The translations under genes and the position numbers were made by a program. From positions 1 through 64,000 of the forward strand of contig NZ_PZJJ01000003.1 of NCBI RefSeq assembly GCF_003044065.1: a stretch of DNA of 64,000 nt, given 5' to 3'. The notes beneath the pieces are model-generated. The model was not told the DNA's origin and made no database searches. It was given only the letters and a program-made list of their open reading frames with translations. This document shows, one piece after another, positions 1-7,710 of this stretch (position 1 is its first letter; each line of letters begins with the position of its first letter). Source of the stretch: Alkalicoccus saliphilus. GTDB taxonomy: Bacteria > Bacillota > Bacilli > Bacillales > Salisediminibacteriaceae.

Positions 1-416
1 TCAGGGACCTTTCTCATCTCTCTTTGCAGGCTTCGTAACCCAGTCCGGCTTCATCCCTTGATTTCGTAAGAAAACAATACAGGCAGAGAGAACCGGCAAA
101 AAGGCGACGTTCGACGGCTAATCCTTTGGTCAGTCCATCTCGGAGTAAACGTCCGGCTCTGCATCAGGGTAGATCCAACGAAGGAATGTGGGCACACGAT
201 GCCAAGAGACATGGGAGGGTGCGTTCCCCTGATACCAGGAGAGATACCTCCTGCGAATACAGGAAGAATTGGAAGTATTTTAACAGACTTCCTACGCAGC
301 GCGTCTCTGACTTATCCATTATTTTCATCAAATGGTTATTTGTGTTCTGCTTCATAAAGGAGGAAAGCTCAAAAAAATTTTTTGAATAGAAAAAATAGGT
401 CTTAAACCCTGCCATA
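1..416. other. Unresolved region next to IS110 remnant
   Basis: I recognise no gene here. Both strands carry only short open frames with no convincing ribosome binding site or family motif. The segment abuts the point (about 420-435) where the IS110 transposase reading frame stops matching its family, so it may be debris of a mobile element or a rearranged flank. This is inference from position only. Confidence 0.3.
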
Positions 417-632
417 TCAATCTTTCCCGAGGGAGTAGACCCCCGTGGCTTCAAAGACAAGGTGCGGCTCCCGGCCGTCCTGGTGGGTGACCGCCTCGAT
501 CTGTTTCTTCAAGAACCGGAACCCGGCCGGTGTATGCGTGACTTCGCCTTCCCACACACAGTGCTGGTGCCGGTCGTAGATCACCATGGCACTTTTGCCC
601 ATACTGACATCGAATGCGATGACGTGGTTCAT
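417..632 (-). pseudogene. Truncated IS110-family transposase (N-terminal fragment)
   Basis: This 71-codon fragment resembles the first part of the DEDD (RuvC-like) transposases of the IS110 family. Asp8 lies in AFDVSMGKSAMV and Glu61 in LVFEATGVYS, which correspond to the first two acidic residues of the catalytic core. The family protein normally runs to 300-400 residues, with the rest of the RuvC fold and a C-terminal Tnp domain. Here the frame diverges right after GVYS and stops within four codons, so the gene is broken and cannot be active. The start is well supported by AAGGAGGAAATCG just upstream on the minus strand. The DNA before the start (633 to about 818) would be the non-coding left end of the element. 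Confidence 0.75.
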
Positions 633-818
633 CGATTTCCTCCTTTGTTCTTTTTTTTTCGTAGAAGACCTTCCCAGCGCCTTAGCGATTCTACTTTCTT
701 AAACACGGTCTCGAAGACCCAACATACTAAACAGATTCTCCTAAGGGTGGGAAGGGAGCCGGTTTCCATTTGCGGATTCAACGATCCAGGCGTCCCGACG
801 ACTTCCCTTCCCTTCTAC
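633..818 (-). other. Putative IS110 left-end leader (possible bridge RNA region)
   Basis: This is non-coding DNA directly upstream of the IS110 transposase start on the minus strand. In IS110-group elements the stretch between the left end and the transposase gene is known to encode a structured bridge (seek) RNA of roughly 150-200 nt. The length here fits, and a small GGTCT-TCG-AGACC hairpin is present. The assignment rests on position and family knowledge; no RNA fold could be computed and the outer element boundary is not defined. Confidence 0.3.
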
Positions 819-860
819 AAAAAAAAGCGTAGCACAAACCATGGCCTTGGTTTGTGCTAC
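819..860 (-). terminator. Rho-independent terminator (minus strand)
   Basis: A perfect 12-bp inverted repeat (GTAGCACAAACC, 829-840 and 849-860) with an 8-nt loop is followed on the minus strand by GC and a run of T. It would end transcripts of the N-hydroxylase gene at 1092-2402. Confidence 0.75.
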
Positions 861-872
861 TAATGTTAGTAT

Positions 873-1000
873 GTTTCCGGGCGGGCGGGCTTCAGCTCCA
901 GCAGGAAAATAAAAAGAAGGTTTCTCTTCTGAAAAACGTGTTGATTCCGCCGGGGAGTGTAGGAGAAAGCTATACATTCAGAATAATTAAGTTCCTGCTG
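873..1000. repeat. Decayed copy of the terminator-associated foldback element
   Basis: Segments match the full elements at 24.8 and 40.1 kb: the CTTTCCGGGCGGGC block, the AGCTCCAGCAGGAAAATA block, and the GGGGAGTGTAGGAGAAAGC block followed by TATAC. The blocks are joined with the intervening DNA missing. The joints fall at short repeated words (CAGCT and TTCCGCC), as expected for deletion between short direct repeats. No terminator duplication is visible here. Confidence 0.7.
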
Positions 1001-1091
1001 CGCCGAGCAACGGGGCTTAGCGTCAGCTGTTTGGCCTCCGGATTTTAAAAAGGATTTGCCGACATCACAGCTGGCTGATGCAGGGAAAATT

Positions 1092-2402
1092 CTATTTCGG
1101 AGGGCTGAACTGCTGAAAGACTGTATTACGCGGATCTTTGTAAATTTCCTTATCTGCAGCTGTGTTAATAATCGTGACGTTTCGGTGAACGGCGAGTGCC
1201 AGATTGGTAGCTCCGGCACCGTGGGAGTGCACGAGGTCAGTCAAAGAATATAAGTTTTCTTTCCGATCGTCCGGGAAGGCAATGGAGAAATCTCTGTTAA
1301 CTTTCAAGTAGTCTTTTTCCCGCAGTGCTTCACTCGTAAGAGCGGAAAACCATTCCGGTATTTCGGGCTTATAACCGGTACCGAGAATCACTTTATCCAC
1401 CTCGACTGTAAAAAAGGTATCTTCCTGGTGCTGACGGCAGGTCACCCGGTAGCTTCCGTCCTCCAGCTGAGCAATATCCTCCACCTCGGTATTCGCCTGA
1501 ATAACGGCTCCTTTTTCCACACCTCCAACCGTACGGTGGTACAGAAGTTCGTAAATTTTATGAAGAGTCGCTTCTTCCACACCATTTCGAAGCTGCGTCA
1601 GGCTGGGGAGTTCCTCGAGCCTTTTTTCAAGCGGCAGACGGTGAAAGTAGTCAATGTAGTCCGGCGAAAATATTTCCTGACCGAGCTTGCCGGATTCCAG
1701 CTGAAAAAAGCCAGGGGAACGGGTGAACCAGTGAATTTCCGGCCGGCCGCCCCGCTGCATCTGGAGCTGTTCCAGGAAGATTTCGGCGGCACTCTGCCCG
1801 GAACCGACGACTAGTATCCGTTCTGCGTCGAGAACAAATTTTTCCTGATACAAGTACTGGCTCGTATGAAGAATGTCTTCCGGAGGATAGCCGGTTAAGG
1901 ATTCCGGTATAAGTGGTTTCGTACCGGTACCGACAACGAGATAGCGGCACGTATAAATAGTTTCTGTTTTTGTTTCCTGATCGAGCACGGTAACCCGGTA
2001 ATACGGTTCTTCTTCTTTTATGTAGTCGGCATCAATGACTTTTTTGCCGAAAAGGCAGTTTTCAAGGGAATCGGCTGCCCAGCGTGCGTAGTTGTTGTAT
2101 TCACGTCTCGGAATATCAAAGCGGTTAAAAAAGAAAAACTGATGCAGACGATCCTGGGATGCAAGGTAATTTAAAAAAGAATATGTACTTGTCGGATCAG
2201 CCAGAGTTACCAGATCGGCCAGGAAAGGAACCTGAAGATCCGCTCCTTCGATCAGCATCCCCGGATGCCACTGAAATTCAGAATTTTCATCAAAAAAGAC
2301 CGCTCTAAGCGGCTGTGCTTTTTCCAGAAGGGCGGCAAGTCCGAGATTCGCCGGGCCGATACCGACTCCGATCAAATCATATTGAATGCTTGATGTCATC
2401 AT
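1092..2402 (-). CDS. L-lysine N6- / L-ornithine N5-monooxygenase family protein
   Basis: This is a flavin- and NADPH-dependent N-hydroxylase of the IucD/PvdA/SidA family, which converts lysine or ornithine to the N-hydroxy amino acid used in hydroxamate siderophores. An N-terminal FAD motif (GVGIGPANLGLAALL, residues 12-26) is followed by the family segment FQWHPGMLIEGADLQVPFL. A second nucleotide site (ILVVGSGQSAAEIF) lies mid-protein for NADPH, and GTGYKPEIP lies late. At 436 residues it is of normal length. A GAGGT ribosome site precedes two adjacent ATG codons (2402 and 2399); the second is slightly better spaced. No siderophore synthetase, acyltransferase or ferric transporter lies in the neighbourhood, so the pathway partners must be elsewhere or the gene has another role. 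Whether lysine or ornithine is the substrate cannot be told from the sequence. Confidence 0.85.
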   Translation of the reverse strand: MMTSSIQYDLIGVGIGPANLGLAALLEKAQPLRAVFFDENSEFQWHPGMLIEGADLQVPFLADLVTLADPTSTYSFLNYLASQDRLHQFFFFNRFDIPRREYNNYARWAADSLENCLFGKKVIDADYIKEEEPYYRVTVLDQETKTETIYTCRYLVVGTGTKPLIPESLTGYPPEDILHTSQYLYQEKFVLDAERILVVGSGQSAAEIFLEQLQMQRGGRPEIHWFTRSPGFFQLESGKLGQEIFSPDYIDYFHRLPLEKRLEELPSLTQLRNGVEEATLHKIYELLYHRTVGGVEKGAVIQANTEVEDIAQLEDGSYRVTCRQHQEDTFFTVEVDKVILGTGYKPEIPEWFSALTSEALREKDYLKVNRDFSIAFPDDRKENLYSLTDLVHSHGAGATNLALAVHRNVTIINTAADKEIYKDPRNTVFQQFSPPK

Positions 2403-2598
2403 TTCTACCTCATTTCGTCAAATGTGTTACTTATCCTATACAAAACTTCTTCTTTCATTGTACCGTTTATTTTATTGTCAGCAATCAAAGTGTCTCATTT
2501 TATCGAAGAAAGTACCGGATAAAGGAAAGGAAGGAGGAGCTTGTTTCCCGCAGGGAGTAAAGGTACGATAGGAAAAGAAAGGAAGAAGGGGGGATTTG

Positions 2599-3528
2599 AT
2601 GGGGGAGTTTCTGGCCATTGTGCAGAGCATTATCCTGCCGGTATTCGTTATTATGGCCATCGGATACGTCATGCAGATAAAATTTCAGATGAATCTGCAG
2701 ACACTTGCAAAGCTGAATATTTATTTTCTCGTGCCTGGTTTTATTTTCGTACAGCTTTACGAAACAGAGGTTGCAGCATCGCTATTTGGTTATGTACTGC
2801 TGTTTTTTATTGTGTACAGTCTGCTTCTCTATGGACTCGGTGAAGGAATCGCCAGGGCACTTGGACTGAAAAAAGAAAAGAAGACGACCTTTACGAACAG
2901 TCTGATGTTTTTCAATTCCGGCAATTACGGTGTGCCGGTGAACGATCTCGTTTTCCGCGGGGATCCTTTCGCGATGTCCATCCAGGTTATTATGCTGACA
3001 CTTCAAAACGTATTTTTGTTTTCCTACGGCATTTTTTCTCTTCAGGCCGCAAATATCGGACGATGGAAAGCGGCAGCCGGCTATTTTAAAATGCCGGTGC
3101 TCTATGCGATGCTTCTTGGGGTCACGTTGAACTACGGAAACGTCGGTATTCCGGAATTTATCTGGATTCCTGCAAACTACACAGCTGATGCTATGATTGC
3201 GATGGCACTGATTACGCTCGGAGCCCAGGTGGCTCAGTTTAAAATTACTACATATCTTGCTTCTATTTACTGGAGCATTGGTTCGCGTCTTATTGTTGGA
3301 CCGGCCGCTGCCTTCGTTATTATCTGGCTGCTTCCGGTGGAAGGAGTGATGGCCCAGGCGCTGTTTATTGCTTCGGCAATGCCGACTTCGGTCAACAGTG
3401 CAGTCATCGCCCAGGAATATAAAATTCATCCGGAATACGCTTCCCAGGTCGTTCTGTTTTCCACGCTGTTCAGTGCGCTGACTGTTTCAGTAGTTATTTA
3501 TCTGTCCGGAATCTTTTTTGGAGGGTAG
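2599..3528 (+). CDS. AEC-family (auxin efflux carrier-like) transporter
   Basis: This is an integral membrane protein of about 309 residues with some ten hydrophobic helices in two halves, as expected of the AEC (PF03547) permease family. Bacterial members export or import small organic acids such as malate; the substrate here is unknown. Family-like features are the asparagine-rich NSLMFFNSGNYGVPV segment around residues 100-115 and the late AMPTSVNSAVIAQEY segment. An in-frame TTG lies three bases upstream (2596), but the ATG at 2599 is better placed relative to the G-rich ribosome site at 2586-2593. It is monocistronic and shares a bidirectional terminator with the convergent gene downstream. 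Confidence 0.8.
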   Translation: MGEFLAIVQSIILPVFVIMAIGYVMQIKFQMNLQTLAKLNIYFLVPGFIFVQLYETEVAASLFGYVLLFFIVYSLLLYGLGEGIARALGLKKEKKTTFTNSLMFFNSGNYGVPVNDLVFRGDPFAMSIQVIMLTLQNVFLFSYGIFSLQAANIGRWKAAAGYFKMPVLYAMLLGVTLNYGNVGIPEFIWIPANYTADAMIAMALITLGAQVAQFKITTYLASIYWSIGSRLIVGPAAAFVIIWLLPVEGVMAQALFIASAMPTSVNSAVIAQEYKIHPEYASQVVLFSTLFSALTVSVVIYLSGIFFGG

Positions 3529-3583
3529 GCATCCATTAAAACAACGCAGCTGTTTTATTAGAAGGAGATAATTCTGGTCATAC

Positions 3584-3624
3584 AAAAAAGACTGCTGCTT
3601 CTTTTAAAGAAGAGCAGTCTTTTT
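3584..3624. terminator. Bidirectional terminator
   Basis: A long A-flanked and T-flanked hairpin (AAAAAGACTGCT pairing with AGCAGTCTTTTT) lies between two convergent genes, the AEC transporter and the SleB-like hydrolase. Confidence 0.85.
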
Positions 3625-3627
3625 AGG

Positions 3628-4248
3628 CTAATCGGCAAATGTGTGTTTTCCAATCGAAAATTTCACAGGGCGGGTGAAGATCCATTCTGATGTGGCAGTG
3701 GCAGCATTGTAGTAGTAAAGCGCTCCCTGAGAAGGATCCCATCCCTGCCAGGCTTCCTTGACAGCCTGGTAGGAAGAAGCATCAGGCTGAAGATAATACT
3801 GCCCGTCATCCACAGCTGTAAACTGGCGCTGCTGATGAACGACTTCGCTGATAGCAGAAGGAAACTCAGAGGAGTTCACACGGTTTTTAATTACCCCGGC
3901 TACGGCTACCTGGCCTTCAAACGATTCACCGCGTGCTTCACCATGCACGGTTCTTGCAGCGGCTTCAACTTCATTCAGTTTATGCATTGTTGCAGGGCCG
4001 GCTACTCCGTCAGCGGCGAGGTTAAAATCCCGTTGGAAATTTTGTACTGCCTCGTTAGTAAGGGGACCATAATATCCTGTTGCCTCACTATGTAAGTAAT
4101 CCATTTTGATCAATTTCTGCTGCAGTTCCACAACAGCTTCTCCGCGGTCCTCCTGCTGCAGGGCAGCTTCTGCGGACTGTGGCTGAGCGGCTGTCAGGAT
4201 AACAGCTGTACATAAAGCAGCGATAAGCGTCAAGAGCGATTTCAACAA
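3628..4248 (-). CDS. SleB/CwlJ-type cell wall hydrolase with peptidoglycan-binding domain
   Basis: This is a secreted 206-residue protein. A signal peptide (about residues 1-29, ending SAEAA) is followed by a peptidoglycan-binding type 1 domain (about 32-92, with GYYGPLTNEAVQNFQ and DGVAGPATMHKL). The C-terminal Hydrolase_2 domain (about 95-206) begins AARTVHGEARGESFEG and contains GVIKNRVNS, the hallmarks of SleB/CwlJ lytic enzymes; the Glu of HGEARGE is the likely catalytic acid. SleB proteins act as cortex-lytic transglycosylases in spore germination, and short versions such as B. subtilis YkvT have the same layout. The start is supported by AAGGAGGTAGG upstream on the minus strand. It may act on the cortex or on the vegetative wall; the sequence does not decide. 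Confidence 0.85.
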   Translation of the reverse strand: MLKSLLTLIAALCTAVILTAAQPQSAEAALQQEDRGEAVVELQQKLIKMDYLHSEATGYYGPLTNEAVQNFQRDFNLAADGVAGPATMHKLNEVEAAARTVHGEARGESFEGQVAVAGVIKNRVNSSEFPSAISEVVHQQRQFTAVDDGQYYLQPDASSYQAVKEAWQGWDPSQGALYYYNAATATSEWIFTRPVKFSIGKHTFAD

Positions 4249-4379
4249 TACCTACCTCCTTTTCCTTTATAATACAATTTCTTTATAGTGAATTAAATCA
4301 CCTTAGTGAACTTCAGGAAAGAAGTTGTGAAAATTCACGCAAATGATTTGGATTCATGAGTCTTTTGTTGGCAATTACC

Positions 4380-4414
4380 AAAGCTGCCCCGGAGATTTAT
4401 TCCGGGGCAGCTTT
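4380..4414. terminator. Left copy of duplicated terminator hairpin (element at 4.4 kb)
   Basis: A 13-bp stem (AAAGCTGCCCCGG with CCGGGGCAGCTTT) flanks the foldback element on the left. A near-identical hairpin is found at 4820-4852 on its right. Confidence 0.8.
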
Positions 4415-4819
4415 ATTTTGTTGATTAAATGATCGATAAAGAATATGTATTCCAGTTGTTGTATAAGCTCTTTCTCTTACCGACCTTGCCGTGGCGCTGG
4501 TCTGCAGCTGTTAGGCCTGCGCCGTGGTCTGACTGCGCTTATCCCCACCGGTGTCTCCGCCGTTACGGAGGAAAACCGTTTTTTTATTGGAGAAAACGGC
4601 TTGAAAAGAAAGATTTTTTATAGCGAAAACCTTTTTTTACTTTCCCTGCAGCAGCCGCAGGGACGACTCCTGGGCGATCAAGGACGAGGCGAAGATCCAT
4701 TCCTTTCAACCTATGGGCGAAAGGAATTAGCAGAGGCCGGCCCGCCCGGAAAGCGTCCCGGAAGGCGAATGCAGGGCAGCGTATACCTATACAAATAAAA
4801 ATACTTTATCAACAGCATC
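4415..4819 (-). repeat. Foldback element, copy 1 (inverted orientation)
   Basis: This non-coding element of about 405 bp is inverted relative to the copies at 20.2, 24.8 and 40.1 kb. Terminal inverted repeats are TGTTGATTAA at 4419-4428 and TTTATCAACA at 4805-4814. Reverse-complemented, it shows the same ordered blocks as the others: GACGCTTTCCGGGCGGGCC, a stem-loop followed by GGATCTTC, a CTGCTGCAG hairpin and a GC-rich ACACCGGTGGGGAT block. Open frames that cross it have no ribosome site and do not match between copies, so I treat it as non-coding. Two versions of the same terminator hairpin flank it. Confidence 0.8.
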
Positions 4820-4852
4820 AAGCTGCCCCAAAGTTTTATTCCGGGGCAGCTT
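4820..4852. terminator. Right copy of duplicated terminator hairpin (element at 4.4 kb)
   Basis: The stem AAGCTGCCCC with GGGGCAGCTT differs from the left copy only in the loop side (AAAG for GGAG). Its T-rich flank suits termination; it is downstream of the quinone oxidoreductase gene on the minus strand. Confidence 0.8.
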
Positions 4853-4886
4853 TGTTTTCATTTATTTTATTTTCTGCAGAAGGCTG

Positions 4887-5861
4887 TTAAGGGGTAAGAA
4901 TGAGTTTCCCGCTCGTCTTTCGGTTTTCCATGTCTTCGTGAAGGCGGGCAGCTTCCTCCAGACGATAGACACCGCCGATTTCAAGTTTCAGCTCTCCACG
5001 GGCAGCTAGTGTCATGATTTCTTCCAGGCTTTGTTGGAAAAGCTCCGGTTTGGCCATCATCTGTGGCAGGAAGAAGCCGATGACCGACTGATTTTTCTCC
5101 ATAAGGCGGAACGGCGTCAATTCCGGCAGTTCCCCGCTTGCTGCACCATAAACGACAAGGCGGCCGAAAGGAGCAAGGCAGTCGAGCGTCTGCTCGAAAA
5201 TTTTTCCGCCGGCCATTTCAAGGGCAACGTCCACGCCGTGACCGTCTGTTAACGCTGTTACTTCTTTCTCCCAGCCGTCTTTCGTGTAATCCACTGTTTG
5301 GTCGGCACCAAATTTAAGCGCAAGTTCCCGTTTTTCCGGGGTGCTCGCCGTAGCAATAATGTTTCCGGCACCAAAGTGTTTTGCAAGCTGGACAGCAAGG
5401 GTTCCGACACCACCCGCAGCAGCATGAATAAGAATAGATTCTCCCTTTTCCATACGGCCCATCGTTTTAATAATGTGGTAGGCACTTAATCCCTGAAGCG
5501 GAAGCGCCGCTGCTTCCTGATCGCTCATGCTTTCCGGGATGGGAATAAGGTTGTCTGCTTTTACGCTTACGTATTCTGCGTAGCCTTTTTCTCCGACGAG
5601 CGCGACGACACGATCCCCTTTGCTGAGGCCGTTCGTATTTTCTCCGAGGGCCTCCACTGTACCGGCAACTTCCGATCCCGGTATAAACGGAAGAGGGGTG
5701 GGAACGACATAGTGATCCTGGCGCCGCATCGTATCGGCATAGTTTGCGCCGATTGCCGTTACTTTGACAAGCGCTTCTCCATTTTCAGGGTTCGGGGTTT
5801 CCACATCTTCGTAGGACAGCACTTCCGGCCCGCCGAACTGGTGAATCTGCACAGCTTTCAT
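4887..5861 (-). CDS. Quinone oxidoreductase / zinc-independent MDR family
   Basis: This is a medium-chain dehydrogenase/reductase of 324 residues, close in type to NADPH:quinone oxidoreductase (Qor). The N-terminal GroES-like fold (MKAVQIHQFGGPEVL; GSEVAGTVEALGE; GDRVVAL) is followed by a Rossmann fold with the nucleotide motif AAAGGVGTLAVQLAKHFGA around residues 148-166. The cysteine and histidine zinc ligands of alcohol dehydrogenases are absent, in line with the zinc-free quinone reductase branch. It would reduce quinones or activated alkenes with NADPH in the cytoplasm. AGGAGGTTTTATTACT precedes the ATG. It stands alone. Confidence 0.85.
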   Translation of the reverse strand: MKAVQIHQFGGPEVLSYEDVETPNPENGEALVKVTAIGANYADTMRRQDHYVVPTPLPFIPGSEVAGTVEALGENTNGLSKGDRVVALVGEKGYAEYVSVKADNLIPIPESMSDQEAAALPLQGLSAYHIIKTMGRMEKGESILIHAAAGGVGTLAVQLAKHFGAGNIIATASTPEKRELALKFGADQTVDYTKDGWEKEVTALTDGHGVDVALEMAGGKIFEQTLDCLAPFGRLVVYGAASGELPELTPFRLMEKNQSVIGFFLPQMMAKPELFQQSLEEIMTLAARGELKLEIGGVYRLEEAARLHEDMENRKTSGKLILTP

Positions 5862-6185
5862 AGTAATAAAACCTCCTTCAAAATGCGTACTGATTTTATC
5901 CTAACACAGGAAACATGCTGGAAAATAACGAAGCGTTTCATGGAGTTTAGAGACGTTAAAATATGGGATATCGGGTACATAGACTCAATTTACAAATTTA
6001 GAACGCTATATTCGAGTAAATATTACAAATATCGACATAGAAATAAGTAATTAAATAAGTATATAAACCTAATCCTGCACCAAATATTTCGAATTATCTA
6101 AATTTAGTATGGCGAAAGGGTTCACTATGTTTTATACTTTGAAAAGGAATAATTAACAAAAAATAACAAAGGGAGGCGTTTTTAT
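5862..6185. other. AT-rich intergenic region between divergent genes
   Basis: This strongly AT-rich spacer separates divergently transcribed genes and should hold both promoters. I see no gene, tRNA or convincing operator in it. A TTATACT box near 6131-6138 is a plausible -10 for the gene at 6186, but no clear -35 accompanies it. Confidence 0.4.
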
Positions 6186-7574
6186 TTGAAGAAAAAAACG
6201 TTTTTAACTTCTGTACTGGCAGGAAGTCTCATATTGACCGCGGTAGCACCAACAAGTTTTGCCCATGATGCGATGGAGGGCGGCTCCAAAGAATCCGGAC
6301 TGCCATTTGATCACGACGCACTGGAAGATCTTGGTGAACCAGAGATAGATGGAAACAAAAACCTGAAGTTCCTTCACGAGGCTGCATCAGAGCAGATTCA
6401 GGAAATCGACGGGGTGCAGAATAATACTGCAGACGTTTACGCCCACAAAGGTTTTGCCTACTTAGGAACACATACAGCTAACGGAGCAAACGGCGGGGTG
6501 AGAATATTTGATCTGAAGGATCCGGAAAACCCGCAGGAAATCGGACAGATCGCAGAGGATATTCCTCAGACCTGGCAGGAAAAAGTAATCGTTAAAAGGG
6601 TGAATACTCCGGAATTCAAAGGAGATCTTGCAGTTGTCAGCCTTCAGCAGACAGATAGAAGCAACGAAGATACGAAAGGGGGAGCTCTTCTCTACGATGT
6701 GAGTGATCCTTATAACCCGGAACGCCTCGGTTTTTATGAACTGGACCAGAGAATCACCGGCACGCACGAGCTGTACTTAACGACGCAGGGGAACAGAGCG
6801 CTGATGCTTCTTTCCAATCCATACGCTGATTTCTACACGGGCGGGGAGCAGAAAGATTTTGAAATAGTGGATGTGAGTGATCCGGCTAATCCTGAGAAAC
6901 TGTCGGATTTTGATCCGAGAATACTCGATGAGGTAGCAGACGACTTTAACGGCTATCACTGGGACTCCCCGGACGGGAAAACACGCCCGGTATTTAACCA
7001 CAGCGTAATTACAGATAATAACGCCCAGTATGCCTATGTTTCCATGTGGGATCTCGGAACAGTTATTCTTGATATCCGCAATCCGGAAGATCCGAAGTAC
7101 GTCGGCCGCACAGATTTTGCGGATGATCAAAAAGGAGCTGCCCACTCTGCCGCGCTGGCAAGAGGAGGCAACGTGCTGATTGAAACAAGGGAAGTTGCCA
7201 ACCCTCATGGAGAAGGCTACGAAGATGCCTACGGTTACACGCGCATTTTTGATATTTCCGATAAATCCAATCCGGAGCTTCTCAGCGAGTTTACAACAGA
7301 CCTGACGTATGACTTTATCGGCCCTACTTTTGCGAATACCGTTCATGACCCGAAAGTACGCGGAAATACGCTGTATCTTTCTTATTATTCCGGAGGGGTG
7401 ATTTCGGTGGACATTACCGATCCGTCCAACCCGCAGGAAATCAGCCGCTATACGCCGGATGAGTCAGACGTATGGGGTGTATTCGTAGACCGCAACTACA
7501 TTCTCGCTTCCGATATGGGGCAGGGACTGAAAGTTCTTTTGAAAAATAACAGCAATAACGGAAACAACAACTAA
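6186..7574 (+). CDS. Secreted LVIVD-repeat (beta-propeller) protein
   Basis: This exported protein of 462 residues has a signal peptide (MKKKTFLTSVLAGSLILTA, cleavage near SFA-HD). It contains at least six copies of the LVIVD-type repeat, seen as short units such as VRIFDLKDPENPQEIG, LLYDVSDPYNPERLG, FEIVDVSDPANPEKLS, VILDIRNPEDPKYVG, TRIFDISDKSNPELLS and VISVDITDPSNPQEIS. These repeats build a beta-propeller on the cell surface. No catalytic function is assigned to the family. The start is TTG, fixed by GGGAGGCG at 6171-6178 and by the signal peptide that follows. The protein is very acidic, which suits a saline environment. The tail is Asn/Gly-rich. Confidence 0.8.
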   Translation: MKKKTFLTSVLAGSLILTAVAPTSFAHDAMEGGSKESGLPFDHDALEDLGEPEIDGNKNLKFLHEAASEQIQEIDGVQNNTADVYAHKGFAYLGTHTANGANGGVRIFDLKDPENPQEIGQIAEDIPQTWQEKVIVKRVNTPEFKGDLAVVSLQQTDRSNEDTKGGALLYDVSDPYNPERLGFYELDQRITGTHELYLTTQGNRALMLLSNPYADFYTGGEQKDFEIVDVSDPANPEKLSDFDPRILDEVADDFNGYHWDSPDGKTRPVFNHSVITDNNAQYAYVSMWDLGTVILDIRNPEDPKYVGRTDFADDQKGAAHSAALARGGNVLIETREVANPHGEGYEDAYGYTRIFDISDKSNPELLSEFTTDLTYDFIGPTFANTVHDPKVRGNTLYLSYYSGGVISVDITDPSNPQEISRYTPDESDVWGVFVDRNYILASDMGQGLKVLLKNNSNNGNNN

Positions 7575-7590
7575 TAAAGGAATAAAACCG

Positions 7591-7635
7591 CAGGAGCCCG
7601 TCATGACTATTTTGTCGTGACGGGCTCCTGTTTGT
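7591..7635. terminator. Bidirectional terminator
   Basis: A 17-bp stem (CAGGAGCCCGTCATGAC with its complement at 7614-7630) lies between convergent genes and has T-rich sequence on the plus side. Confidence 0.85.
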
Positions 7636-7710
7636 TGGCCAAGTTCTACTATGAGGCTGATTATTCTATTAATTGGATACATACCGCCTGGCAGTAAGGG
7701 TTTGAGGATG

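Noticed and set aside
126-460. Short frames on both strands beside the IS110 fragment
   Set aside because: No ribosome site, no family resemblance, opposite-strand overlap.
2420-2500. Fur box upstream of the N-hydroxylase
   Set aside because: No adequate match to the GATAATGATAATCATTATC consensus was found in the AT-rich promoter region.
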